A DNA stretch of 64,000 nucleotides from Prevotellamassilia timonensis (GCF_900106785.1 NZ_LT629834.1:62001-126000); one strand, 5' to 3'; positions 43,608-52,093 are shown, counted from the first letter of the stretch. Notes: generated by a model from the sequence alone, not told the origin. Translations and numbers: made by a program.

Positions 43608-44984
43608 ATGATGGAGAGTCACAAACAATACACTGGCATTTACCGCACCCACCGCGACATGGTGGACGACGGCAGCAACGCGGTGATGAACAGCCACCGC
43701 GAGGCAGCGGCCGCCCAGCTCGACCTGCAAGGACTGCCCACTACCAAGGTGGAGCGCTACAAGTACACCGACGCCGAGGCGGCCTTTGCGCCCGACTACG
43801 GGCTTAACCTGCGCCGCCTGGCTCCAGGGGCCGACCCTTACGCCACCTTCAAGTGCAATGTGCCGAACCTGAGCACATCGCTCTTCTTCGTGGTGAACGA
43901 TGTGCCTTGTGCCGCACCGCAGAGCTCGCGGGCACTGCTGCCCGAGGGGGTGATGGTGTGTACGCTGAACGAGGCGGCACAGCACCACGCCGACATTGTG
44001 GAGCGATACTACAACCGCGCTGCGGCTACCGACCGCGACTTCAGGACGGGGCACGACGGGGTGACACTGCTCAACACCATGCTGGCACAGGACGGCATGC
44101 TGATTTACCTGCCCGAGGGCTGCCGGCTGAAGGTGCCCATACAGGTGGTGAACGTGGCATCGGCCAAGGCCGACATGATGAGCGTGCGCCGCATTGTGGT
44201 GGTGGCCGGACGGGGGGCCAAGGGCTCGGTGCTGCTGTGCGACCACGCTGAGGGCGAGGGACGCTACCTTACCACCCAGGTGGCCGAGGTGTATGCCGAG
44301 GAGGGGGCTGAACTCAATGTTTACAGCATTGAGGAGACTAACGCCCGCACCACGCGCTTTTCGACCATCTACGTGGAGCAGCAGGCTAACAGCCGCTTTA
44401 GCTACGACGGCATTGCACTGACGTGCGGACAGAGCCGCAACCGGCTCGACGTGCGCTTGCGCGGCGAGGGGGCTACGGCGGAAATGTACGGGGCGGTGAT
44501 TGCCGACAGCGAACAGCGTGCCGACAACAACATTGTGGTGGAACACCTGGCGCCAAAGTGTACGAGCGACATGCTCTACAAGTATGTGCTTGGCGGCCAC
44601 AGCACGGGGGCTTTTGCCGGCAAGGTGTATGTGGCACCGGGGGCTCAGCAAACGGCCTCGGAGCAGACTAACGCCAACTTGTGCGCTTCGCCCACAGCAC
44701 GTGCCTACAGCCAGCCCATGCTTGAGATTTATGCCGACGACGTGAAGTGTAACCACGGCTCGACGATTGGCAAACTTGACGAGGGGGCGCTCTTCTACAT
44801 GCGTCAGCGCGGCATTCCCGAGGCGGAGGCGCGCTTGTTGTTGCAGCATGCCTTTGTCAACGAGGTGTTGCGCCATGTGGACATTGAACACTTGCACGAC
44901 CGCCTCTCACACTTGGTTGAGATGCGTTTCCGCGGCGAACTGGGCAGCCAATGCCACGGGTGCCGGGGGTGCGGCAAGAAATAA
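43608..44984 (+). CDS. sufD: Fe-S cluster assembly protein SufD
   Basis: A 458-residue beta-helix subunit of the SufBCD scaffold. TTKVERYKYTDAEAAFAPDY (about 45-60) is the N-terminal helical part. The right-handed beta-helix includes QAGMLIYLPEGCRLKVPIQV-like strands and RADNNIVVEHLAPKCTSDML. The SufB/D C-terminal core is NLCASPTARAYSQPMLEIYA, DVKCNHGSTIGKLDEGALFY and MRQRGIPEAEARLLL. It lacks SufB features such as the N-terminal Cys cluster, so it is D rather than B. Confidence 0.94.
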   Translation: MMESHKQYTGIYRTHRDMVDDGSNAVMNSHREAAAAQLDLQGLPTTKVERYKYTDAEAAFAPDYGLNLRRLAPGADPYATFKCNVPNLSTSLFFVVNDVPCAAPQSSRALLPEGVMVCTLNEAAQHHADIVERYYNRAAATDRDFRTGHDGVTLLNTMLAQDGMLIYLPEGCRLKVPIQVVNVASAKADMMSVRRIVVVAGRGAKGSVLLCDHAEGEGRYLTTQVAEVYAEEGAELNVYSIEETNARTTRFSTIYVEQQANSRFSYDGIALTCGQSRNRLDVRLRGEGATAEMYGAVIADSEQRADNNIVVEHLAPKCTSDMLYKYVLGGHSTGAFAGKVYVAPGAQQTASEQTNANLCASPTARAYSQPMLEIYADDVKCNHGSTIGKLDEGALFYMRQRGIPEAEARLLLQHAFVNEVLRHVDIEHLHDRLSHLVEMRFRGELGSQCHGCRGCGKK

Positions 44985-44992
44985 ATCACCGA

Positions 44993-45234
44993 AGTTTCGG
45001 ATTTAGCAAGTGCGGGCTGAAGGCCCAAGTATTTACTCAGCCCAGGGCAACGCCCTGGGTAAAATTGAGCAAGGTTGTGACGCCCTGTAAGGGCAGAAGT
45101 AGAAAAACTTCATCATACTTTTGCCCTTACAGGGCGTCACTTTTCCTCTTGATGATAACCCAAGGCGCTGCCTTGGGCTATGGAATTCATTGGGCTTTCA
45201 GCCCGCCCTTGCTAAATCCGAAAGTTGAATATAA
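44993..45234. repeat. Palindromic element B3 inside the suf region
   Basis: Ends CGAAGTTTCGGATTTAGCAA and TTGCTAAATCCGAAAGTTGA, with the AGCCCAGGGCAACGCCCTGG, CGCCCTGTAAGGGC and GGCGGGCTGAAAGCCC stems. It is a variant with a shorter CCCAGGG stem than the other B copies. It lies 9 bases after the sufD stop. Confidence 0.88.
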
Positions 45235-45267
45235 CAAACGTGCTACTACCGATAACAGCCAAACAAA

Positions 45268-45390
45268 ATGACAATGCCCCTATTCTTTGCTATACTATCA
45301 AGTATCGTTTTTGCAGGATTCGGCGTTTACGTCTACTTTTATGGCGACACTGATTCCAACGGGCGTAAGCATCATGCCGAACAATCTTGA
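45268..45390 (+). CDS. 40-residue predicted single-helix membrane protein
   Basis: ATG 45268 opens a 40-codon frame beginning MTMPLFFAILSSIVFAGFGV. Residues 3-25 form one hydrophobic helix ending in aromatic YVYFYG, followed by a polar, basic tail (DSNGRKHHAEQS). The composition is that of a small bitopic protein rather than of a repeat, and the ORF lies outside the flanking B3 and A4 palindromes. It is on the same strand between sufD and sufS. No family is recognised; a role in a respiratory or metal-related complex is speculation. A purine-rich AAACAAA precedes the start. Confidence 0.55.
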   Translation: MTMPLFFAILSSIVFAGFGVYVYFYGDTDSNGRKHHAEQS

Positions 45391-45432
45391 AAAGTAAACA
45401 TGCGAATGGACTCAAGCGCCAAACGCTACCAC

Positions 45433-45538
45433 TAATGGTGGCGACGCGTCCCGCGTCGGGAAAAATGCAGCTATATTTAATAGCGTCCGTATTTTTCACC
45501 TTTTCCTATCCCGACGCGAGACGCGTCGCCCCCATTAG
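45433..45538. repeat. Palindromic element A4
   Basis: Left arm TGGCGACGCGTCCCGCGTCG (45433-45460) and right arm CCGACGCGAGACGCGTCGCC (45509-45538) enclose a loop of about 48 bases resembling the loops at 11.3-12 kb. The sequence after it, CGTTTCAGGCAACTTAA, also follows the array at 12.0 kb, so the conserved unit extends past the arm. Confidence 0.88.
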
Positions 45539-45589
45539 TGCTTGCGTTTTTTGCAGCACGTTTCAGGCAACTTAAATACATTTCGATAC

Positions 45590-46804
45590 ATGTACGACAT
45601 CAACACAGTCCGCAAGGATTTTCCCATACTTGGCCGCGAGGTGTACAAACGGCCGTTGGTGTACCTTGACAACGCGGCTACCACACAGAAGCCGCGCTGC
45701 GTGGTCGAGGCCATAGCCAACGAATACTATTCGGTGAACGCCAATGTGCACCGCGGGGTGCACTTTCTGTCGCAGCAGGCTACCGACCTGCACGAGGCGG
45801 CCCGCGAAACGGTGCGCCGCTTTATCAACGCACGCGATGTGGCTGAGGTGGTGTTTACACGCGGCACTACCGAGAGCCTCAACCTGGTGGCAAGCTCGTA
45901 TGGCGAGGCTTTTCTGCACGAGGGCGACGAGGTGATTGTGACGGTGATGGAACACCACAGCGACATTGTGCCCTGGCAACTGCTGCGCGAGCGCAAGGGC
46001 ATTGTGCTGAAGGTGGTGCCTATGACCGACGAGGGGGTGCTCGATCTCGATGCCTATGAGCAGCTGTTCACTCCGCGCACACGGCTGGTGTGTGTGGCTC
46101 ATGTGAGCAATGTGCTCGGCACGGTGAACCCGGTGAAGCGCATGGCGGAGATTGCCCACGCGCACGGGGCGCACATACTGGTGGACGGGGCGCAGAGTGT
46201 GCCGCACTTCAAGGTGGACGTGCAGGACATTGGTTGCGACTTTATGGTGTTCAGCGGGCATAAGGTGTATGGCCCCACGGGCATCGGTGTGCTTTACGGC
46301 CGCGAAGACTTGCTCGACCGCATGCCGCCCTACCAGGGTGGCGGCGAAATGATAGCACGCGTTACGTTTGAGCATACTACCTACGAGCGTCTGCCTTTCA
46401 AGTTTGAGGCTGGCACGCCCGACTATGTGGGCAGTCATGCGCTGGCTGTGGCGCTCGACTATGTGTCGGCCCTGGGCATGGACCACATTCACGCCCACGA
46501 GCGTGCACTGACGCAGTATGCCATGGAGCAGATGCAGGCCATTGAGGGCATGCACTTGTTTGGCACCGCTCCCGGCAAGGACGCTGTGGTGGCCTTTAAC
46601 GTAGGAAACATTCACCCGCTCGACCTTGGCACACTGCTCGACCGCCTGGGCATTGCTATTCGCACTGGTCACCATTGTGCGCAGCCGCTCATGCAGCGCT
46701 GTGGCGTGGAGGGCATGGCGCGTGCCTCGTTTGCGCTGTACAACACGCGCGAGGAGGTGGACGCTCTGGTGCAGGGCATTGACCGTGTGCGCAAGATGTT
46801 TTAG
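45590..46804 (+). CDS. sufS: Cysteine desulfurase SufS
   Basis: A 404-residue group II PLP cysteine desulfurase supplying sulfur to the Suf scaffold. It has YLDNAATTQKPRCVVEAI (N-terminal), NVHRGVHFLSQQATDLHE, EVIVTVMEHHSDIVPWQLL (His on the PLP ring), VDGAQSVPHFKVDVQDIGCD and FSGHKVYGPTGIGVLYG with the Schiff-base Lys. The mobile-loop cysteine is not obvious as RSGxxC: the segment reads IRTGHHCAQPLMQRCG, which supplies Cys in the usual RTGHHCA context. The start is ATG 45590; an upstream in-frame codon would translate repeat-flank DNA. It is separated from sufD by 605 bases of repeats and one small ORF. Confidence 0.95.
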   Translation: MYDINTVRKDFPILGREVYKRPLVYLDNAATTQKPRCVVEAIANEYYSVNANVHRGVHFLSQQATDLHEAARETVRRFINARDVAEVVFTRGTTESLNLVASSYGEAFLHEGDEVIVTVMEHHSDIVPWQLLRERKGIVLKVVPMTDEGVLDLDAYEQLFTPRTRLVCVAHVSNVLGTVNPVKRMAEIAHAHGAHILVDGAQSVPHFKVDVQDIGCDFMVFSGHKVYGPTGIGVLYGREDLLDRMPPYQGGGEMIARVTFEHTTYERLPFKFEAGTPDYVGSHALAVALDYVSALGMDHIHAHERALTQYAMEQMQAIEGMHLFGTAPGKDAVVAFNVGNIHPLDLGTLLDRLGIAIRTGHHCAQPLMQRCGVEGMARASFALYNTREEVDALVQGIDRVRKMF

Positions 46805-46810
46805 TTTTTT

Positions 46811-46890
46811 GAGTTGACGGGGTGACCGGTTAACAAGTTAACAGGTATGACACTCTTACCTGTCAACCCGTTAACCTGTCAACCCGTTAA
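46811..46890. repeat. Repeat F3
   Basis: GAGTTGACGGGGTGACCGG and TTAACAAGTTAACAGGT are mirrored by ACCTGTCAACCCGTTAACC-type units up to 46890. It lies in the 109-base gap between sufS and rnhB and would form a long hairpin in the transcript. Confidence 0.78.
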
Positions 46891-46913
46891 CCAATCCCCC
46901 TATCCCCCTAACT

Positions 46914-47498
46914 ATGCTTTTACCCATATTCAACACGCAAGGACTTATTGAAGCTGGCTGCGACGAGGCCGGACGTGGCTGTCTGGCAGGCAGTGTGTAT
47001 GCCGCAGCGGTGATACTGCCACCTGGCTACACCAACGATGAACTGAACGACTCTAAAAAGCTCTCGGCAAAGCGCCGCTATGCCTTGCGCGAGGTGATAG
47101 AGCGCGATGCAGTGGCTTGGGCCGTGGGGGTGGCGACGGCAGCGGAAATTGACGAGATTAACATTCTGAACGCGTCGATACTGGCCATGCACCGCGCGCT
47201 TGACAAACTGGCGGTACGTCCTGAATTTGTGATTGTGGACGGCAACCGCTTTAAGCCGTACCACGATGTGCCGCACCAAACGATTGTGAAGGGTGACGGC
47301 AAGTATCTGGCCATTGCGGCGGCCTCTATCCTGGCCAAGACGTACCGCGATGACTATATGCACGAATTGCACAAGGAGTTTCCTTACTATGGTTGGGACC
47401 GCAATGCGGGATACCCTACCAAGCAGCACCGCGAGGGGATTGCCGAACACGGACTGACGCCGTATCACAGGCTGACGTTTGCAAGCGGTGCACGATAA
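46914..47498 (+). CDS. rnhB: Ribonuclease HII
   Basis: A 194-residue RNase that removes ribonucleotides embedded in DNA. The catalytic set is present: AGCDEAGRGCLAGSVYAAAV (Asp, Glu of DEAGRG), NDSKKLSAKRR, the FVIVDGNRF Asp and SILAKTYRDDYM with the last Asp. GWDRNAGYPTKQHREGI and HRLTF at the C-terminus are typical. Length is normal. The gene follows sufS across repeat F3. Confidence 0.95.
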   Translation: MLLPIFNTQGLIEAGCDEAGRGCLAGSVYAAAVILPPGYTNDELNDSKKLSAKRRYALREVIERDAVAWAVGVATAAEIDEINILNASILAMHRALDKLAVRPEFVIVDGNRFKPYHDVPHQTIVKGDGKYLAIAAASILAKTYRDDYMHELHKEFPYYGWDRNAGYPTKQHREGIAEHGLTPYHRLTFASGAR

Positions 47499-47545
47499 TA
47501 TGCTGATGGGGTAATGTGCTAAACTCAAACTCCAAACGCTACCTC

Positions 47546-48125
47546 TAATGGGGGCGACGCGTCCCGCGTCGGGAAAATAAGGCAATGTTCATACACTAAA
47601 TAAAGGCTCACAGACAGCAGTATCTACACTTCTGTCTGTGAGCCTTTGCCTTTATTCCCGACGCGAGACGCGTCGCCCCCATTAGAGGTAGCGTTTTCTA
47701 TCAGATTGACAGGGTAAGCGGATTTGAAGCCAAGGAAAGAACTGTTATGCCAGGGAATTGCGCTCTAATGGGGGCGACGCGTCTCGCGTCGGGAAAATAA
47801 GGCAATGTTCATACACTAAATAAAGGCTCACAGACAGCAGTATTTACACTTCTGTCTGTGAGCCTTTCCTTAATGCCCCGACGCGAGACGCGTCGCCCCA
47901 TTAGTGGTAGCGTTTTCTATCAGATTGACAGGGTAAGCGGATTTGAAGCCAAGGAAAGAACTGTTATGCCAGGGTATTGCGCTCTAATGGGGGGCGACGC
48001 GTCCCGCGTCGGGCATTAAGGCAAAGGCTCACAGACAGAAGTGTAATTACTGCTGTCTGTGAGCCTTAATTTAGTGTATGAACATTGCCTTAATGCCCCG
48101 ACGCGGGACGCGTCGCCCCCATTAG
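47546..48125. repeat. Three-copy tandem array of palindrome A with inner hairpin (A5)
   Basis: Left arms start at 47546, 47766 and 47985; right arms end at 47685, 47903 and 48125 (period about 220). Each loop contains an inner hairpin GGCTCACAGACAG / CTGTCTGTGAGCC and an AATGTTCATACACTAAAT segment. The third loop is the reverse complement of the first two. The joining segment TCAGATTGACAGGGTAAGCG occurs between copies. H-type steps (TAATATGCTGATGGGGTAAT; TTAGCACATTGTCATATTA) flank the array. It lies between converging rnhB and DUF3109 genes. Confidence 0.92.
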
Positions 48126-48180
48126 AGGTAGCGTTTGGAGCTTGCGACTTGTTTGTGCTTGAGATTAGCACATTGTCATA

Positions 48181-48777
48181 TTAACATATTCCCAACTGCG
48201 CTGCCACGTCGCACAGCTCGTCGTACCACGCCTGTCCGAAACGGCGAATGAGCGGGTCCTTTAAGAACTGGTATATGCGCAGATTGAGCTCGCGGCCCTT
48301 CTTTACAGCCGCGTGGCACACACTCCAGCGGTGGTAGTGCAAGCCACTCGTGCCGTTGCTGAAACGCTTTTCGCGTATGGGGTAAAGGGCGCACGATATG
48401 GGTTTGCACCAGGCGGTGCGCCCCTCGCGATAAGCCTTGTCGGTGGCACAATAACAGCAGCCGTCGGCACCATAGCAGGTGAACACACAGTCGCGGCCGT
48501 TGACAATGCTCGTAACGAGGTCGCCCTCGCTGTCGGTGTAGGCCACGCCCTGATGGTCGATGGTAGCTTGTGCCTTGGCACTGAGCTGCGGCCATACGTC
48601 GTCGAGCACGCTCTCAAGCTGGCCCACCTCGTCGAGGGTGAGCGGAGCACCACTGTCGCCCTCAACGCAGCACTGGCCCTTGCAGGCGTCGAGGTCGCAG
48701 CAAAAGCATTCGGTTAATATGTCGGACGACAGCAACACGTCGCCCACTTGTATGATTGGTGGTATACGTTGATCCAT
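48181..48777 (-). CDS. DUF3109 family cysteine-rich protein
   Basis: A 198-residue protein with a dense Cys pattern: CFCCDLDACKGQCCVEGDSG near the N-terminus, DGCCYCATDKAY, and WCKPISCALYPI with a later VCHAA. This resembles YkgJ/UPF0153-type metal- or Fe-S-binding folds, and the family occurs through Bacteroidales without an assigned function. I start at ATG 48777 (MDQRIPPIIQVGDV); the in-frame ATG at 48834 lies in repeat F4 and adds 19 residues. It is on the minus strand, downstream of ung with F4 between. Confidence 0.88.
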   Translation of the reverse strand: MDQRIPPIIQVGDVLLSSDILTECFCCDLDACKGQCCVEGDSGAPLTLDEVGQLESVLDDVWPQLSAKAQATIDHQGVAYTDSEGDLVTSIVNGRDCVFTCYGADGCCYCATDKAYREGRTAWCKPISCALYPIREKRFSNGTSGLHYHRWSVCHAAVKKGRELNLRIYQFLKDPLIRRFGQAWYDELCDVAAQLGIC

Positions 48778-48790
48778 AAATTGTGTGTGT

Positions 48791-48925
48791 TTGGTTAACG
48801 GGGTGACGGGTTGACAAGTAAGTATGCCATACATTGCTTATCATGTTAAGCTGAATGGCGGGATGTCTGAAAAGGCTATGCAAACCTACTTTTCAACTTG
48901 TTAACTTGTTAACTTGTCAACTCAT
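48791..48925. repeat. Repeat F4
   Basis: GTTAACGGGGTGACGGGTTG and ACAAGTAAG (48793-48823) face CTACTTTTCAACTTGTTAAC and TTGTTAACTTGTCAACTC (48888-48925). It lies between ung and the DUF3109 gene. Confidence 0.7.
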
Positions 48926-48930
48926 GTGCG

Positions 48931-49593
48931 TTACCAGTTAATAGGCGATATGCCATGTTTGATAAGGTAGTCGTTGCACAGAGTGAAGTGGTGATTGCCA
49001 AAAAAGCCGTGGTAGGCCGACAGGGGCGAGGGGTGTGCCGAGCAGAGCACAAGGTGGCGCGAGCGGTCGATTACCTGGCCTTTCTTTTGTGCATAGCTGC
49101 CCCAGAGTATGAATACGAGGTGATCGCGCTGGGCAGAGAGCTGGCGTATGACGGCATCGGTAAATGTCTCCCAGCCGTGGCCGGCATGCGAGGCGGCCTG
49201 GTGCTCGCGCACGGTGAGGGTGGCGTTGAGCAGCAGCACGCCCTGCTCGGCCCAGCGGCGCAAACTGCCTGTGGCGGGCATGGGACGGCCGGTGTCGGCC
49301 TCAATCTCCTTGAATATGTTGACCAACGACGGGGGCATGCGCACACCGTCTTTGACCGAGAAGCACAGACCTTCGGCCTGTCCGGGACCATGGTAGGGGT
49401 CTTGGCCGATGATGACGACCTTCACCTGGGAGAAGGGGCAGAGATTGAAGGCGTTGAATATTTCGTTGCCTGGGGGATAGCACGTGCCTTGGGCATATTC
49501 GTGGCGCACAAAGTCGGTGAGCTGCTTGAAATAGGGTGCATCGAACTCGCTCTGCAGCTGTGTGGCCCACGAGGGGTGTATCTTTACATTCAT
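48931..49593 (-). CDS. ung: Uracil-DNA glycosylase, family 1
   Basis: A 220-residue base-excision repair enzyme. The water-activating motif GQDPYHGPGQAEGLCFSV (about 62-80), GVLLLNATLTVREHQAASHA, the VFILWGSYAQKKG uracil-binding strand and the HPSPLSAYHGFFG minor-groove loop are all intact. The start is ATG 49593 (MNVKIHPSW); a TTG three codons upstream overlaps the -7 box. The ATG lies 6 bases after TACCTTTG, so a leaderless or nearly leaderless mRNA is likely. Confidence 0.96.
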   Translation of the reverse strand: MNVKIHPSWATQLQSEFDAPYFKQLTDFVRHEYAQGTCYPPGNEIFNAFNLCPFSQVKVVIIGQDPYHGPGQAEGLCFSVKDGVRMPPSLVNIFKEIEADTGRPMPATGSLRRWAEQGVLLLNATLTVREHQAASHAGHGWETFTDAVIRQLSAQRDHLVFILWGSYAQKKGQVIDRSRHLVLCSAHPSPLSAYHGFFGNHHFTLCNDYLIKHGISPINW

Positions 49594-49599
49594 AATGTG

Positions 49600-49607
49600 C
49601 AAAGGTA
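49600..49607 (-). promoter_or_regulatory. -7 box abutting the ung start
   Basis: Minus strand TACCTTTG, then CACATT and ATG (49593). Confidence 0.55.
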
Positions 49608-49626
49608 GCTATTATGACACGAAAAA

Positions 49627-49660
49627 GGCGCACTGCAGGTTTGGTTTCTTGCAGTGCGCC
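49627..49660 (-). terminator. Terminator after the 56-residue gene
   Basis: Minus strand GGCGCACTGCAAG and CTGCAGTGCGCC form a 12-bp stem followed by TTTTTC, 24 bases past the stop. It insulates ung from the upstream T9SS operon. Confidence 0.9.
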
Positions 49661-49683
49661 ATGTGTTTTGTGCGGTTGGGTGT

Positions 49684-49854
49684 TTAGTTCTCGGCGGCAG
49701 CGGTGTCGTCGTCATCGCTCCAACCGGCATTGTCCCATTCCTTTTTGTTGCTCCAGCGGTCGTCGGTTGAGCCGCCAGACACGTTCATCAGTATGCTTTC
49801 GTCGAGCCCGAGCTGGTAAATCTGCATGGCGGGACGTATATATTGCTTTTTCAT
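49684..49854 (-). CDS. 56-residue protein, companion of the T9SS cargo gene
   Basis: The ORF runs from ATG 49854 and begins MKKQYIRPAMQIYQLGLDES, with an acidic, Trp-containing end (EWDNAGWSDDDDTAAAEN). The MKKxYxxPAM start is common in short Bacteroidales proteins encoded beside surface or secretion genes, whose role I do not know. There is no signal peptide. It is 39 bases downstream of the T9SS cargo gene on the same strand and has its own strong terminator, both supporting expression. Confidence 0.75.
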   Translation of the reverse strand: MKKQYIRPAMQIYQLGLDESILMNVSGGSTDDRWSNKKEWDNAGWSDDDDTAAAEN

Positions 49855-49893
49855 TATGTCGTTTTTGTGTTTAGTTTAAGTGTGTGCGTGCGA

Positions 49894-51810
49894 TTACTGT
49901 GCCATGAATTTGCGTCCGCCCTTGATGTAGAGGCTGCCCTTGACGGTGCGCTGCACGCGGCGGCCGCTGAGGTCGTAGATGGGGGCGTTATCGGCGCTCT
50001 GTGCTGAAATGGCGGTGTTGATGTTTGTAACCATGCCATTGCCAAAGTTCATGGCCACGGCATTGACGGCCTCTTGTGCGGGCTTGTCGAGGTAGGCGCG
50101 GTTGGCGGGCAGCGGAGCATCGCCTGCTGCGGTGTAGAAGCCCACGCGACGGGTGACTTTGTCGCGTCCGAACACATACACCTGGCTGAGGTCGGTCATT
50201 TCGTCGTTTGTGCCTTTGAGATCGTTGTCGATGGCATCGGCGGTGTTGACCACCTTGACGGTTACCTCGCTCACGCCCATGGCGGCTTTGAGTATGACGC
50301 CTTGGTTGGCGGGCACATTGCCCTCGATTTCTTTCATGTCGAGTTCCTTGCCATCGGCACTGAGTTTGCCGGCATAGGCTTTCACATCGTCGCCCACGAT
50401 GGCAAAGTTGAATGGTGTGCATGTGGTGGCAAAGGCTGCATTGTCGGCCTCGGAGTTGTGGAGGGGGAGGACATAAGTGGCTTCGATGGCCTGGAATGCA
50501 AAGGCATCGCTGGTGTTGGGGGCATTGGCGTCAATCTTTTCGAAAGAGACCTTGGAGCCATTGAATTTCCACGCTACATTGCCGCTGCCTATTCCCCAAT
50601 TATTGTAATCGTAAAGACCAAAGGCTTTGTCGGAAATTTTGTAGATTTTCCAAGTGTCATGCCCACCAGCTGCGCCAGGTGACAGCCAAAGTTGTGTCAA
50701 AATAGAATTAGAAAGTGCCAAATACGACATGGCAGTCGTGCCGCTCCCCACATTATGGAACTTCAAACCATCGTAGGGGTTGCCTGTCACATACCACAAA
50801 TCGTTGCGCATGGCGGTGAGGTTGTCGGCCTGTGCCTCAGCACGCAAATTCAGATCTTCGCCATTAGCATAGAGCATGGTGCGTCCTTCGGTGCCAGCAC
50901 CCGCTACCAGGTAATAGTACACGCGGTTGGCATCGGTGCTGAGGGTGAAGGGCAAGTCGGGGGTACACTCTATATTGATGGTTGTGCCATTATCCTCGGG
51001 CTTTATCTCGCCCTCTGGCGCATTTGCCTTGATAAAGTCGGGAACCGTTACTGCGGGATAAGGTTTGTAAGTGTAGACTTCAAACTTCTCGGTCTTTTTG
51101 CTATCGCCACCGTAGAGATAGTTGTAGGTGAAAGACACTTTCTCGGGGAATTGGGTGACCTCGTAAAACTCAAAGGTGATGTCGCTGCGTGTAGTAGACG
51201 TTTGTTGGTAGCCAATGTTGTGCGGAGCATTGGCCTTGTCGGAGTTGCTTAGGTTCACATTGTCAACTACGTAGACTTCCACCTCGTCATTATGCTCTGT
51301 GTATCTTCCAAACTTACCTGTATAATACTTATGAGCACTTGTGGTTTTGAGTTTGAAGCCACTTCCGTCTGACACAAGCGCAAAAGCATTCTCGGTTCCA
51401 TTCATCGGGAAGTCATTGGGCACCCATTTTTTGTCGTCTTCGCTGACAAACCCCAATGTTTTACTCTGTCCGCCCGAAGCTTTAGACCAATAAGTGTTAG
51501 CTGTAAAACTCTGTATGGTGATTTTTCCATCGTCTTTCCTTACCACCCTCCAAAGGTAGGTGTAGTGGTCCTCGCTTAACGGGTTCTCTGTTACTACCTT
51601 CAATGCGGTATTGTCGCTCTCACCGTATGCATGAGAGTCCTTATAATACACCCAAGCACCATCTGTACCTGGAATGCGGTCCGATTTCATGCGCAACATA
51701 TAAACGCCCGTCTGCACATCAGTTACGGGTGTGGTTGCCACTCTTTGTGCCAGCGCACCAAATACGCAGCACGCGAGCATTGCCACCAGTGTGGCCAGTT
51801 TCTTAGTCAT
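49894..51810 (-). CDS. T9SS cargo protein with C-terminal sorting domain, unknown function
   Basis: A 638-residue secreted or surface-anchored protein. It has signal MTKKLATLVAMLACCVFGALAQ, then a beta-trefoil-like N-terminal part with repeated Trp/Tyr stretches (GVYMLRMKSDRIPG; YLWRVVRKDDGKITIQS; near 370-420 a similar DTWKIYKISDKAFGLYDYNN). The end APIYDLSGRRVQRTVKGSLY followed by IKGGRKFMAQ is the Prevotella-style type A sorting signal. No catalytic motif is recognised; ricin-type lectin folding of the N-terminal and central parts is possible but unproven. Confidence 0.88.
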   Translation of the reverse strand: MTKKLATLVAMLACCVFGALAQRVATTPVTDVQTGVYMLRMKSDRIPGTDGAWVYYKDSHAYGESDNTALKVVTENPLSEDHYTYLWRVVRKDDGKITIQSFTANTYWSKASGGQSKTLGFVSEDDKKWVPNDFPMNGTENAFALVSDGSGFKLKTTSAHKYYTGKFGRYTEHNDEVEVYVVDNVNLSNSDKANAPHNIGYQQTSTTRSDITFEFYEVTQFPEKVSFTYNYLYGGDSKKTEKFEVYTYKPYPAVTVPDFIKANAPEGEIKPEDNGTTINIECTPDLPFTLSTDANRVYYYLVAGAGTEGRTMLYANGEDLNLRAEAQADNLTAMRNDLWYVTGNPYDGLKFHNVGSGTTAMSYLALSNSILTQLWLSPGAAGGHDTWKIYKISDKAFGLYDYNNWGIGSGNVAWKFNGSKVSFEKIDANAPNTSDAFAFQAIEATYVLPLHNSEADNAAFATTCTPFNFAIVGDDVKAYAGKLSADGKELDMKEIEGNVPANQGVILKAAMGVSEVTVKVVNTADAIDNDLKGTNDEMTDLSQVYVFGRDKVTRRVGFYTAAGDAPLPANRAYLDKPAQEAVNAVAMNFGNGMVTNINTAISAQSADNAPIYDLSGRRVQRTVKGSLYIKGGRKFMAQ

Positions 51811-51980
51811 AGCGTTTAGTTTAGTTATTGTTGTTCTGTTCTTTCGTTTCTGTGAATTACCGCCACATTACCGCACAAAAGTGCATGCGCAAATAGCAAA
51901 TAGCCGTTTTATGTTGTACAACATATTTTCGGGCACAAACCATACCGCTTGAGGCCTCCGCGGCCCTATGGTGTACCAAA

Positions 51981-52021
51981 AATCCGGCAGCGGACTGCTT
52001 TTGCTCGTCCACTGCCGGATT
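51981..52021 (-). terminator. Terminator of the dipeptidyl peptidase gene
   Basis: AATCCGGCAGCGGAC and GTCCACTGCCGGATT form a strong stem, 73 bases after the stop. The minus-strand side continues into TTTTTGG. Confidence 0.85.
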
Positions 52022-52093
52022 GGTGTGCGTGATGTGTGTTTAATGTATGTATCTTTCGTGAGACACCATCATAGCTTTAAGGCTTTGAGCGTC

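Noticed and set aside
42783-44897. A 704-codon minus-strand frame over sufC and sufD
   Set aside because: Antisense to clear sufC and sufD; no family features.
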